Assembly (NCBI RefSeq): GCF_029227915.1
Contig: NC_079880.1
Span: 31,489,501-31,553,500, forward strand
Origin: Hydractinia symbiolongicarpus
Taxonomy: Eukaryota; Cnidaria; Hydrozoa; Anthoathecata; Hydractiniidae
Direction of reading: 5' to 3'
DNA: 64,000 nt
Made by a program: the position numbers and the translations under genes. Shown here piece by piece: positions 45,076-57,625 of the stretch. A model generated the notes under the pieces. It did not search any database and was not told the origin of the DNA. It worked only from the letters and a program-made list of their open reading frames with translations. Positions within the stretch are counted from its first letter, which is position 1; each line of letters begins with the position of its first letter.

Positions 45076-46848
45076 CTTTACACTTTACACATAATATCAA
45101 TGTTACTAAACAATTCAAATCACACAAAAATTACATTAAAACTTGAAAATGTGAGTTCACTAATGCATGTTGCAATAACACTGTCAAGACCAGCACTTAG
45201 CCCACATGCAGTGGAAAACAGGGTGCAGATAAGCCAAGTTAAGAATCACGATCTTTTTCTGATGTCAAAATTAAAAAAATTTGTTAGGGTTTCTGCTACA
45301 CCAGCCAGGTAAATATATTTTATTTCTAAAGCCATATAAATTCCATAATTTTTATATTTTTTATGAGTTTGTATAATTTTATTTTTTAAAGAGAGGATGG
45401 TTCGAAAGAAAAATGATTTTCTTCCCAGTGTAAAACAGGATGTTGTTAATTGTACATGCTTTAAAAAGTAATTTCGACCAGCTTTCCTGATGCAAAATAA
45501 ATTCTCATTGAGCATGTTTTAATGATTAACAGGTGCAGATTTCTTTTTGTGGAGAAAAGAATTCCATTGTCTTCTTGATTTTTAATAAACTGTTCACAAA
45601 ATAGTTTTGCATGACATCAAATTAAATTCAAAGATTCATGGTTTAAACCTGCACTATCCTACAAACAACTCGTGATACTGCAAAAGAAGGTTGTCTTGGG
45701 ATGAGTGCCACGTCAAATATATAAATTTAAAGTTATGTTCAAATTCACTAAACCTAAAAAATGAACATGAAAAATAATCTGTAGCTATAGTTATACAGCT
45801 ACAAAAGCAATAAAATTGCGAAGTTATAAACTATCCAGGAAAATTGATAGTGGGATTCGGCCTGGCTTTAAACATCAATAAGTTCATTTAAAATTTCTAC
45901 AAAGAAAAAGGGTTGAAAATAAGAAATCAAATCTTTTTGGAATATGTAGGACAAAACTCGTTTTTCTTTTTCTTTTGAGCACAAACATTCATCTGGTCAA
46001 AACAAATAAAACACACTATTAATTGAAAAAAAAGGAAAAACTTTGTAAAAATTTAAAAGGGAACTTTAAGGAAATATACACGAGCTGCAAAATAAATATC
46101 ACAAAAAATATAAAAGTAAAAAGTCCATATTTTAAATGCAGAAGACAAATTATCTTAAAAATTTAAATTCGTTACAGAATAATTACTTTGAATTTAGAAA
46201 AAACTGTTATGCAAAAAAAATCAAAAATTACAATTATTTTTTGGAAAATAATTCCTAATATTGTGTGAGAATTAAATTTTGAGAATTTCGTGAAAGAGAA
46301 TTTGATGTTTTTTTTCTCTCGATTTCTACCGTTTTTCAAGAGCTTTTTGCTATGTAGACAAGACTGCTGAATTTTGAAATTCATATATCAATACTTAAGA
46401 TATACTATGAATTTAGTAGTTGCTTGAAACTGGAAAAACGTTTATACAACAATTTAAATGAAACTTTACAAAGATTTATATAAAAAATATCATTAAAGAA
46501 TGTCATTTAAAGTTAAAAAAAAATACTTAATAAAAAAAAATGGAAAAATAAGCATGATTTTCCATCTAGCGTCTTTTACACACTGCATAAAAAATAATTT
46601 ATATAATATAGAAAAATATCATATATATAAAGCTTTTGTAACAAAAGATGATTATTACAGGGAAGGACATCAAAGTTTGTTGTGTTATTACGATGAAGTA
46701 CTTTAATCAGACCATTAAACATTAAAATGTCACCAGAAAAAATTCCTCATAAACCTCTCTTCATTTCTACCCCTTTTTAATTCTACCCCTTTTTATTTCC
46801 ACCTCTTTTTAATTATATGCCTGTTTTATTTCTATGCCTTTTTCATTT
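45076..46848. other. Spacer between the Rab copies
   Basis: AT-rich; no gene supported. Short open frames are low-complexity. Confidence 0.4.
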
Positions 46849-47035
46849 CTACCGAGGAGATTTATTAGTGTGACTTAATCTTGCCAACACGTTTCTAAAG
46901 AAATACATTTTCTGAAACAGTTCTTGGTTTTGCAAGGATACATCATTATCAAACTCAGCTTCCTCTTGCCCATAATCATCATCAGCATCAGCTGTGGTGT
47001 CATGTTCTTGAAGGTGTATAGGTTTTTGGGCTTGC
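46849..47035 (-). other. Candidate terminal exon of an unknown gene
   Basis: Behind a possible acceptor (TTGGCTTGTTTCAAG), a frame reads HDTTADADDDYGQEEAEF, then ELFQKMYFFRNVLARL, ending SHTNKSPR and a stop. The acidic then amphipathic pattern is unlike shadow frames. No connected exon was found, so this remains a candidate only. Confidence 0.25.
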
Positions 47036-47332
47036 ATCACTTGAAACAAGCCAAAAGCACTTGCTCAACAGTTGGAATGGAGGACGAATACAAGTGGAAA
47101 TTTATTTAATTGTCATGAATGAATGGCCTGTGAAACATTTCAAAAGCAATAATTTTATTGCCTTGCCTGAAAATCTAAAATTTACAAATGTTGTTAATGT
47201 GTAAAACATGTCTTCATTATGAAAATTACGTACCCAAAGTTACTAATTTTACATTAAAAACAGCAAATCAAAAGTGAAAATATACTTAATAAAAACTAAG
47301 GTGCTAATGCAACAAACATTACAAGAAAAACT

Positions 47333-47923
47333 CTAACAGCATTTATAATTTGTCCTTGGAGAAGGTTTAACTAAGGGTTTTAAACCACCAGGTGAATAAC
47401 TTGGCTTTTCTGGAGGTAGTCGCCGACTTATATCTTCAAACAAATAGTTTACATTATCAGATGTCAAAGCAGACACTTCTGCAAAAACAGCATTGATACT
47501 TTCAGCATATTCCACACCAGTTTCTAAACTCACTTCTCTTTGATCTTTTAAATCACTTTTATTTCCAGCTATAGCAATAACAATATTTGGAGGACCAATC
47601 TGTTTTAATTCCTTGACCCATAATTTTACACTCTGAAAAGTAGTTTCATTTGTTAAATCATAAACAACTATAGCAGCAGCTGCTCCTCTGTAATACATTG
47701 GTGCCAGAGCTTTATATTTTTCTTGACCTGCTGTGTCCCATATTTGATACTTAAATGCTTTGTCACCAACATTAAACGTTTTTGACATAAACGATGCACC
47801 AATTGTTGCAGTGGTATGCAAATCAAACCTATCACTAACAAAACGTAATACTAAACATGACTTGCCAACACCAGCGTCTCCAAGTAAGCACAGCTTTATC
47901 TCTCTCATTGAGCCATATGCCAT
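47333..47923 (-). CDS. Rab GTPase, Rab22/Rab31/Rab5 group, copy B
   Basis: An intact intronless gene of 196 residues. The start at 47923 (MAYGSMREIK) is chosen because it aligns with copy A; the open frame extends 26 codons further upstream without similarity. It has GDAGVGKS, TIGASFMSK, WDTAGQEKY and GNKSDL, and the same SAL in place of SAK. The C-terminus is KCC. Differences from copy A cluster in the region NETTFQSVKLWVKELKQIG and in the tail, as expected for retained, evolving paralogues. Absence of stops in both copies suggests that both are in use. Confidence 0.85.
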   Translation of the reverse strand: MAYGSMREIKLCLLGDAGVGKSCLVLRFVSDRFDLHTTATIGASFMSKTFNVGDKAFKYQIWDTAGQEKYKALAPMYYRGAAAAIVVYDLTNETTFQSVKLWVKELKQIGPPNIVIAIAGNKSDLKDQREVSLETGVEYAESINAVFAEVSALTSDNVNYLFEDISRRLPPEKPSYSPGGLKPLVKPSPRTNYKCC

Positions 47924-49250
47924 AATTATTATGTCACTAAACAAGTCAAAACACATAAAAATGATTTTATCAAGGTTTAAGGCTTGGTATATATTTGACA
48001 ATGGTGCACAATGTCATTTAATTTCCCATTGTTGACTATTGTTTAAACTCAACTAAAAACAACACAGTTGTACAACTGATGCCATTGGTGCCAATTTTTT
48101 TTGCGTTAAATACTATGAAAACTTTTCAGATATTCAAAACCAGGCCTTCTAATTTATCAAAAATTAAAATATGAGATTCAAAGTAAAAAAATGTTATTTC
48201 AGAAAACCCACTCTTTTTCAGCAAATATATGGCAGTTTCAGAGGTAAACTATTTTGGTTCATTATGCCCTATGAAATTGAGGTGGAATTCTAATGTACTT
48301 ATAGCATAAATCAAAGAACAATGCTAGGGATGACAAAAATATTGCGTTTGGAAGAAATTTACATCTACAATCCTTGGCAAAAATGCAAAGGCAATTTTTA
48401 AGTTATTTTATAAAGTTGGCAAGAACCACCAACTCAACAAAATTTTCCAGGTGGGAGGCACTAACGTGAAAGCAGCGTGGATCATGTGTGTATTGCATGA
48501 TTCTGGATCCACAATGTTAAATGTCCTGGTTTCTGCAATGTAGCATTAACAGCATTAACAATATGGTAGTTGTGACATTGTTACTGATTTTTATACATTA
48601 TTAGAGGCCAAGTTAAGTGTCAAGATGTTTTGCACATATTTATTTTGTTATTTTTGGAAAGGAAATGGGGTATGAAGTTAGTTAAAAAAACTTCCATCAT
48701 TTTTGCCCATGATACTTATCGTAGCTTTAAAGAATGACATAAATTTTTTATTGGAGCTGTCCAGCGGAGTACTTTTCATTTTTAGAGATTCTTTTAGAGT
48801 AGTTTTTCAGATATAACATCCTGAAGTATGCACTATTTTAATTTTTGATCCTAAGTTCAGAATTTGTTGTTGGTAGGGTTATATTTGAATACGAAATCTT
48901 TGGAACAAAATAAGCTGAAATGTTCTGGATTATCACGTCTTAGCTAGTATTATAACTAAAGTTTCTGCAAAATCTGAGAAAGTTGACAGGGGACTGTTTG
49001 TTAAGTTGGCACAGAGTGACCCAAGAGGAGGGTGGTCAAAAGACCCTAATGTAGCCCAGTTCAGTCCTTTCAAACCTCTTTTACTTTGTCTGAATGATCA
49101 AAAGAGGATTTTCTCTTTGTTATTGCTTTTCTATTGCTGTTATTGTTGGGGTGTAAAACTTGAAATTTGCCCACTAACAGGGGTGTAATGGGTGTGTGCA
49201 CGAAAGACTTAAAGTGGATTATTAAATAAAAGAATTGGATTCAGCAAAAT
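47924..49250. other. Upstream region of Rab copy B
   Basis: No gene supported. Contains short AT-rich runs only. Confidence 0.4.
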
Positions 49251-49440
49251 CTAATTAGCTAAAATAGTTTGTTCTTTTATTTTAATTATTGTGTTGCTGC
49301 AAATATCAAAAGATGCAGTTAGCACGTTCTCATATTTTAAAATGTAATTTGCAGTCATGGCCATTAGGAATTTAATGTGACGTAACTGGCGAAATTCAAC
49401 AACTGTCAGCCAAGGCATAATGTGCAAAACTTTAGCTGTT
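49251..49440 (-). other. Candidate exon, unknown gene
   Basis: Behind a possible acceptor (ATTTTCAACAG), a frame reads KVLHIMPWLTVVEFRQLRH and MAMTANYILKYENVL. It has balanced amino-acid use but no recognised domain and no connected exon. Confidence 0.2.
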
Positions 49441-49689
49441 GAAAATATATTAATACGGATTTGTTCTTGCTTTAAAATTATAGTATACTGTTTATACATG
49501 GTTTATTGCACCACAGTAGATTGCAACAACAACCAAAACAGATGGAGATTGTGACCTATTGTTTCATAGATAGCATTTTAAAAAAGTATGACGAAACTGC
49601 TGAAAAAAAGAAAATTAGTCTGATTTCTTCACCAGTTGTATTTTACTGAAGAATATTTCGATTGTGACATGATGTGTATCACATGCTCT

Positions 49690-50180
49690 TTTCTTCTAAT
49701 CATCATCATCATCTTATGTCCGTTTTCCATGCTAGCATGGGTTGGAGAGGGTATATTAATGACCCTCTTTCAATCTGATCTAGATCGTGTTCTAAATTAG
49801 TTCTAAACTCGAATTCCTCTTCATCAAGTCTTTTTTTGTTAATGCATACTAAGTCTTTCTCTGTCTACCTCATGGCTTTGCCAGAGGAATGTTAAGTCTC
49901 GACACTTTCTTATTCAATTATCCTTCTCCATTCTTTCCAAGTGTCCTAACCAACTCAATCTTCTTATCTGGATAATATCTCCATGCTACGAATATTAAGC
50001 CTGCTTTTTAGCTCATATGAACTCTTTCTGTCTTTCAAGCTGGTGTTACACATGCACCTAACCATTCCTTATGGTCAAGATCTTCCTGCTTCATTGTCAT
50101 TTTTCACCACTGAAAACATCACCCTTCTTTCATGCTTCTACCATATTTCTAACACTTAGACTTTTTCAATAATTACTTAC
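49690..50180. repeat. Dispersed repeat with CCATGCTAGCATGG palindrome
   Basis: Begins with an (ATC)n run and then GTCCGTTTTCCATGCTAGC, a signature I associate with a short interspersed repeat abundant in cephalopods and other invertebrates. The 14-bp palindrome CCATGCTAGCATGG lies at about 49728-49741. The pyrimidine-rich body follows. The right border is uncertain. Confidence 0.4.
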
Positions 50181-50379
50181 ACAACAGCTATCAAAAGAAC
50201 AACCAAGTCTTCTTTGTGATGTAACCCACAGTAATTGACCATTTAATGAACACAATGATTTCTTTTTAAACTCAGTCAATTGGTCGTCTTTGTCTTACAG
50301 TCTTTCGTGTGGCAGCTCAATGTCCACATATTTGTCTTTATTAACGTAAGCTTTAGCGTCTCTTTAAACAACATTTAAT

Positions 50380-50730
50380 TCAATACTTGAAATAACCACT
50401 CACCAACTTACTAATTTTAAAGATCTTGAACATATTTTGAATAACAAATTCTTTGTATTTCTTTGTTCTGCAGAATATGAAGCTATAAACATGAGTTACC
50501 AGAATACCACATAGCCGTCCATTGTCATCATACCATAGAAATGATGCATTATTATAAAAACTCTTCTCTTCAAGGTCAAGTAGTACTTTTTCAACTCTAT
50601 TATACCACTCAAGCCATATAGACAATGCATAAGCATCCAGATCTTTCCTTTCTTCAGCAAATTCTTTAGGAAGAGCATTATATTCAACGACCACCCCATC
50701 TCTCATCAAAATCCTTAATATCTCTCTCAT
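50380..50730 (-). other. Candidate exon, unknown conserved-looking protein
   Basis: An open frame reads MRDGVVVEYNALPKEFAEE, YALSIWLEWYNRVEKVLL and SFLWYDDNGRLCGIL, followed by a good donor (GTAACT). The aromatic- and charge-rich composition looks like a real protein. I could not name it and found no partner exons. Confidence 0.3.
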
Positions 50731-52176
50731 GATCCCTCATCATCTATCAGCTGTATAATTCATCTAAAGCATCAGAATAGTGATTCTGATACTCACTATT
50801 CTTATCACTGATTATTGTTCACGATTTCTTCTTCTTCATGCATAACGTTTTTTTCTTTTCCAGACTTTTATAACTTTTTGTGTTTTTCCTTTGGTAAAAT
50901 GTTTTATCACTATTTTTATAAATATAATGAAATTCACTATATTCTGACATTGTGCCCCATGTAAGTCTTATTCTTTCACTCAGCTATTATAAAATTTTGA
51001 TGGGCACTGTGTAATACATTCAGACTCTTTCTAATTATGTCACTAGAAGAAACAGGTCTGAAGCTGGTCGCAAACCAGTGTAACAGATGGTAGGTTTACA
51101 TTTGCTCCCAAAACAAGTTGATTTGGTGAAGACCTTCTTGTGAAGTGTGTTCTTTGCTGATACTGCCCAGACAAAAGCTGTTTTTATGTTCTATCAGTCA
51201 TTGTCTTTATCAAGATCCATACTATTATTTAAATTACTTAGAACAGGAAAATCGGCTATTGGTCTGAAGCATGATTTACAACTGGCAAAACTTATAACTA
51301 TCACATAATATTTCTAATACTTGAAAAAACTCTTCATCAGCACATTGCTCATTCTTTAAAAGTCCAATTAAATGTTCTTTTAATGCATGACATATCTGGC
51401 GATGCAGTTTCAACATGTTTGTTTAGATATATGGAAATAAACAGTTTCTCATGTTGACTTAACTATTTTATCCAAACCAGCAAGCTCACAGTAATGATTA
51501 CATTCATGATTTTTTTTGAAATTCGAGATAGCAAACATGGAAAGATTACCCATACAAAATTTTAAACCACTTTCGTCTCATGGGCTTTCAGTGGCAATTT
51601 CTGGATCATAGAGCATAGAACTTGAATATCCAATAACATCAACTCTCCATTTGACTTTGCATATGAATAATGTGCCAGGCATTCAGCTTTCTGTAGTAAA
51701 ACACAATCATTGTTGGTGTGACAGGGTAAACAATTGTTGTTAACATACTTGTAAAATTCGCCAGGTATAAAATTTTTAATTACGACGCACTGCTTATTAG
51801 AAAGCATTATGCCAAATTTTGCAGATTGGTAACTAAATGTTTTTCCAAAAGCAATACCATTATCTTTCAGCAGGTTTTTTTTAATTGTGATTCAAAACTG
51901 TGCATTTGCACTGCCTTTTTACACAGAGTTTCTTGGCTTTTTGGATCAACAACAGCCATATTTACATTTTGGCAAAAACGTTTTGATAACAAATGTTTTT
52001 CCCTGTATATGCTTTGCTTTATAAAAAGAACGAAATCCACCTTTAGCAAATGGTTCTTTTTCAACAAAATACTTCTGTTTAGTCAATGGACACCAAGCCA
52101 TGGACACCAAGCCATGGACGCCAAATCAAATTCGGCTACTTCAATTATTTCTGATTATTTCAAATGTTTTTGATAT

Positions 52177-52320
52177 TGTAAAATTGAAATATAACACTTA
52201 CAGTTAGTTTGATCCTGTCCAACTAGATTGATACTTTGGTGATACTTCAGTTGATATAAACTCAGCGTCCAATGCAGCTGTATTAGTTAGATAACTATTA
52301 ATGAGAAGATACAACTATCA
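52177..52320 (-). repeat. Copia 3' LTR
   Basis: 144 bp, TGTAAAATTG...AACTATCA on the plus strand. Nearly identical to 57154-57297. Confidence 0.85.
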
Positions 52321-52860
52321 ATCTCCCCTCTTTCTTTATTTGTGTCAACTCCATTGGCTGGTCATCTTCTTTATCATCTGCAATTATTCACTTGCAACAT
52401 AAACTTGATATACATCGGTAAACCATAGTCGAAGGAGAAATGTAACATTCTGGATCGAACCAATGAAATACTTTCTATAGAACTGGAGGTTTATCTATGT
52501 ACAGTGGGGTCAGCAACATAATTATCTCCAAATCTTTGTGAACAAAATAAAAATAAAAAAACAAACAAAAATCCAAAATGTTTGTCTGTATACAGTAGGG
52601 TCAACAGCACATCCCCTTCAAGCTTGAATGGTGTGTGGAAGCTGGCCATTCTCAATAGCTTGTTTCAGTAGCTTCCAAGATGCTCCACGTTTGGTGAGTG
52701 CATCACTGATTTGCATTGAACCTTCTATCCATGTGACTTTAATGTCACCTTCTTCAACCATTTCTCTCAAGGCACAGATTTCTAGTCTCAGATGTTTGTC
52801 TGATGGTTGCTTTGTTGAACCAAGTGCTTCGTATAATGACTGTTGGTTATTACCATAGAC

Positions 52861-55800
52861 TTAAAACTGTTGATGTTTTAATAACAGATTACTGACCATG
52901 TTAGAAACGAAGAATGCCAATTCACACTCGTCACACATTGCTAATGTTTCAGCAGCCAATGCTGACCTTACAACATGTTTGAGTCGAGTACAATTCCACG
53001 CTAGTGTGCAACATTGCTGGAACTTATCACACAGAAGAACTATCTGGCCACCAGCATTTGGTAAACTATTGAAGCTGCCATCTGCATAGACTTGGATGTG
53101 AATTGAATTAAAATCAAGGCAGGGAAATGTCATGAATGATGGATTATTTTGGACTTAAGTGATGACTTTGTTAGCATCAATGACATCTGTGAATGTAGCT
53201 TCTTTGTTGATTCTCCCAGACAAGTATGAGACTTCACAACTGATTTCAGGTTTGGACATGCATGATAGCCAGTTCAATTGACCGATGGATCTCAGTTCTC
53301 CTCTAACATTTTCATTAACACGTGTACGTTTGTCCATTTTTGGTGGTAGCTCGATCTTTTTAATTGAGGATGCAAAATTGTTTTGAGAGAGCATTATAGA
53401 AAAGTCTTTATGTTGTTTCAGTTCAATTCCCAAATATTTAAATGCTGTGTGATGTTCAGTACTAAACTTCAATACTTGTCCCAATGGCTGGATAACCTGT
53501 ATACGAAAGGTTTTTGTGCCACTCCACATAATGTGATCTACATGACAAACAAGGATTTCATGCAACGCATCACCAACACGCCAATAGAACAATCCATTGT
53601 CAAATGGACTAGGGGTAACACCTAATTTGATCAATTCTTGTCGGAGTCGCAGGTAAAACTGGCGAGGAGCATCTGCAAGACCATAAACACACTTTATGAG
53701 TTTCCATAATTTTTCAGTATTGGCTTCTTTAGGTGGTTTTATGAATACTGTACGTTCTATGGCATATCCTTGAAGAAAGGCTGTTTTTATGTCTAGAGAA
53801 TGGAGTGACCATTTCATTGACGCTGTGATGGAAAGACAAAGTCAAACACTCTCTCTTGAGCAGGTGGGACTATCTGTCTGATAGTCTTGGGATTCTTGAA
53901 AGCCTTTTGCAACTAGTCTGGCTTTTGTTGATGATTTGTTGTCAATATCTTTAGGAGTGATTACCCAACGTACATTCATAAAATTTTGACCTTCATCTAT
54001 GACTTCTTCATAGACTTTCTGAGACTTCCACGACTGAAGCTCCCGTTGTTTGGCAAGTTCTATGTCAGTGTCAACTTCGGCAATGAGGATTTCTGATTGT
54101 AATACCTCTTGATCGTTGTTGCTTTTGTTAGTATGATGCCATGTTGTTACGTCACTACTGAAATCAACTGATTGAAATTCACCTTCGGGTGACTTAACAT
54201 TCCATGAATACTTCTATTTTCCTGTCAATTCTCCTGATCTGCTATGTAGGGTTCTCTTTTTGCATGTATCGTCATTTTTGAGTTGATACTCCACGGTGTT
54301 GTTTTTACGCAAAGAATTTAGATTAGGACATTTCTGGTTGTCAGATGATGCTTGTTGGACATCAAGAGATTGTTGTTGTTCAAAATCTGTGTCTAATGTT
54401 CTTGTGTTTGTCGCTGCTGAAGACATGTAGCGATGCGTTCTATGCGTGTTTCTGGATCTTGGAGCAGTTGCATGTGGTGTAGGAGGGGGTGTTGGTGCAA
54501 TCATTGGTGGAGTAATGGAAACATGATGTGGTTGTTCATCAGAATCACTGTCGTCTTCGAGTGCTTGACTCTGTTTTTCTGGAGTACTTGGTGAACCAGA
54601 TGTGACAGCATCTTTTTCTGATGATATATGATTTGAATCATCTTGATCACAGATTGTAGAATCTTTGTTTTGCACAGGGGAATTTCGAGCTGGTCGTATG
54701 CGGCAAGGGTGTACTCTGATGTAATAGCCACCATGTTTGAGCAATGTTTGCTGTCCATCTTTCCCTAAAACTGTAGCTGGTCCTCTCCATTTTGTTTTGT
54801 TGTTCCTCTTGTAGTAAACAATATCTCCAGTGAGAATAACAACATCACTGTAGGTACAAGTATTGCTTGAAAGGGCACGGCGAAGTCGTTCTGATCTTTC
54901 ATGGTGCATAAAGGCCTCTCTAGCGGCATGTAGAGCATTTAAATTCTGGCGAAGTATATCACTCGTTGGTATATCTGCATTCAATGCTGGCAATTCATTA
55001 TTCATAGCACTAGGGAGGCGTGGATTGCCTCCAATTGCCTTTCAATAATTTTTCAAATAATTTCAATATCACCCCAATCTTGGTGTGTCAATGCCAATTC
55101 TTGGCATTGACACACCAAGATAGGGCAATATTGAAATCACAGTCGGTATCTTCCAGAACTTTGTCCAGCATTGCGGATATAATTTGGTTGTGACGCTCAA
55201 CAAGGCCATTGGACCAAGGAGATTCAGCTCCAGTTGTTCTCACTTTGATGTTCATTTGTTCACACATTTCCAGAAAGGATTCATTGATAAATTCACCACC
55301 ATTATCAGATAGGAACTTATTTGTAGTGCCATAAACACTGATCCAGTTGGAGAATAACCCTTTTATGATGTGCTCAGGACGTTTGGAAGGGATTCTTATA
55401 CAGGCCGAAAGACGTGTAGCATGGTAGATCATATGTAGCAGTATCTTTTGACGATAGAATTTCAGATCCATGGCAACAGTGTCTAGAAATTTGTTGACTG
55501 ATGGTAAACCAACAACTGGTCTGAGTGCAGCTCTGGCATACTGTTGACATGTTTGGCAATTTTTCGCAACAGCATGCAGCTCTTGCTCCAGCTCTTTATC
55601 ATGTGCCCAGGGGTCGCCAGCAGATTTTACCAACTTGATGAGTTTGTGAACTGGTGCATGCGCAAACTGATGGTGTATCTTCAGTGCTTGGTTATGCTTT
55701 GATGTTGCTTCCTGAACAGATAAGACAATGTTTGGTTTGCATTTTGAATCAACCATGGACAAGAGTTGTGTTTGTCTGGTGAGTGGAACTATATAGTGAC

Positions 55801-57094
55801 CACTCTTTGTCACATTGAGGTTCACAACAGTGTTAAATACTGACGCAGTATCATCTTTGAAATCAATGGACATGTTTGCTTTTTTCATAGCTTCTCGAGA
55901 AAGGAGTAGTGGAATGTCTTTTTCAACAATGTCAGTGGAAATACCTATTTCACGGAGACCAAGAAAGGCAGGTATGGTGGCTGTCTGGGCAGATGTGACC
56001 TCATTTCCATCTCCAAAGCGATAGACGTTGGAAACAGGAGATGTTTTAACCTTTTTAATGTCAGTTTCGGAAAGACTTTCGATGAAAGTGTTATACCAAC
56101 TACGGCCACAAACTGTTTTCACCACTGTCAAGAACAGCAGCATTCCAAGATTCTGCCACCAGTCCAGGAAGATGTTTTGGGTGGTCATAATCACTTTGAA
56201 ATAATATAATCTTATAATAAGTGTCATGTTCCTCAACTTGATATAGGCTTGGATCATCTTCTTGCTCCTGGAAGTAAACATATCTGTGAGGAAGAGGTTG
56301 ATTTCGTGGACGCATGGAACGCTGATTATCGTTTTGGTGTTTTTTATCGGGGCAATCTGCAGCCCAATGATAAATTGATTCGCAAATTCTGCAACAACTG
56401 ATTTTCCCACTGCGTGATGGTGGATTTTTGGAACTTGCCACAGAAGAGTATCTTTTCATCAGTTGTTGGTTGGTTTGTGTTCGTCTGTGAGGATAGCGTT
56501 GATAATCTTGATTACTATGTCTGCCAGCAAAGTATGCTGGATAATATTCGTCATTGTCAACGTTTTCATAAGTGACTTCATTAATTCCATGGACTTGTAA
56601 TGAATTGGAAGCTTGTGATAAGCTTTCTTTATTTTCATGTTGATCAATGTAGGCTCTGTAACGGTACCTTTGGCCAACTTTTCATCCTGCTTTGAGAGAT
56701 TTGCTGATTTTAAGAGCTTGTAAGCAAGGAGATCTTCGGATATAGTGGTACCATGGCTCTGCAGTTTGAAATACAACTTTTCAAACTGGCGAATGTGTTC
56801 TTGAATGGAAGTTTCAGACTTATCCAGAGCTTCGAACTTTTCTAATGTTGTGTCTTTCAAATAAAGTTTATCTACCTTTTCTAAAACCTTTTCCAGTCCA
56901 TCATCGCTATTAATGATTTCTAATTCAAGTTCAAGTACGGCTTCTTCAGCCGACCCATCTAATGTCAATAATACGGCTGCTCCGTGCTTCTTTTTCTCGA
57001 GTGTGGTGAATGAGGACGAGATATTTACTTTCTTTTTCCAATCAGTGTATAATGAACTTGTAGACAACAAGGGAGGATTTTTGTTTGATGACAT
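52861..57094 (-). pseudogene. Copia gag-pol, inactive
   Basis: Gag (UBN2-type) reads from 57094 with SIQEHIRQFEKLYFKLQSHG. A zinc knuckle (CRICESIYHWAADC) and protease (AVLDSG) follow near 56420-56110. The integrase (56110-55088) has the HHCC region, DLKFYRQK, DNGGEF and SNGLVERHNQ. A linker with KRNNKTKWRGPATVLG runs 55005-54214. Reverse transcriptase (53817-53155) has HSLDIKTAFLQG and VYGLADAPRQFYL, with CHVDHIM where the catalytic VDD should be. RNase H (53133-52861) has VYADGSF. Frame changes separate gag, protease, integrase, linker and RT. The Asp-to-His change alone would abolish polymerase activity. Confidence 0.8.
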
Positions 57095-57153
57095 TTTGCA
57101 TCCAAAAACCGTGTAACATCCAGAGTCGGGGATCTTGTTCCAGCTGCTACTAC

Positions 57154-57297
57154 TGTTAAATTAAAATATAACACTTACAGTTAGTTTGATCCTGTCCAAC
57201 TAGATTGATACTTTGGTGATACTTCAGTTGATATAAACTCAGGGTCCCATGCAGCTGTATTAGTTAGATAACTATTAATAAAAAGATACAACTATCA
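57154..57297 (-). repeat. Copia 5' LTR
   Basis: 144 bp, TGTTAAATTA...AACTATCA on the plus strand. The matching GATAT duplication follows directly. Confidence 0.85.
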
Positions 57298-57625
57298 GAT
57301 ATCACTTTTCCTAGACGTAACATAGAAGAAACTGAAAAACTTTTGGGTGCCTCAAAGGTTGGCTTTGCAATTCTAGATTCATTCTCTTTATTACAGGTTT
57401 TATCTGGTAATGATGTTGAGATTAGTCTATTTCCAGACTTGAATGGAGAATCTTCCATTAATTTGTTCCAAACTTTCGAGTCATCACTTCTGCTTTTTAT
57501 AAATCTGATATGTATTTTTCGGAAGTTAGGAACACAGGATAACTTTGAAAAGATGACCCATTTTGTGAGGCTAATATGTCACACACCATATCTTCTAATT
57601 CGCTACCTTAGTTCTAAAGGGGCCT

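Larger units (their letters stand above)
52177..57297 (-). mobile_element. Ty1/copia LTR retrotransposon with 5-bp target duplication
   Basis: Two 144-bp LTRs (52177-52320 and 57154-57297) start TG and end CA on the plus strand and differ at few positions. GATAT flanks both ends (52172-52176 and 57298-57302). The internal order is gag (57094-56459), zinc knuckle and protease, integrase, reverse transcriptase and RNase H, as in copia. The small LTRs and the integrase-before-RT order fit animal copia groups such as GalEa or Hydra-type. Frameshifts and an altered catalytic motif make it inactive. Confidence 0.85.
51449..57625 (-). pseudogene. Alpha-kinase gene, broken and split by a copia element
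   Basis: Coding remnants on the minus strand lie at 57625-57298 (APKSFSVSSMLRLGKVI) and 52176-51449. The second part is an alpha-kinase domain: N-lobe KEPFAKGGFRSFYKAKH, then GEFYKYVNNN, QKAECLAHYSYAKSNGEL with LMLLDIQG, MLYDPEIATE and the zinc-binding tail GNLSMFAISNF then NHECNHYCELAGL. Alpha-kinases are atypical protein kinases (eEF2K, TRPM7 types). Frameshifts lie near 52005, 51880 and 51610 and a TGA near 51595. The gene was probably dead or died when the copia element inserted. Confidence 0.75.

Noticed and set aside
47924-48001. 26-codon N-terminal extension of Rab copy B
   Set aside because: No similarity to copy A or to Rab N-termini; the inner ATG matches copy A exactly.
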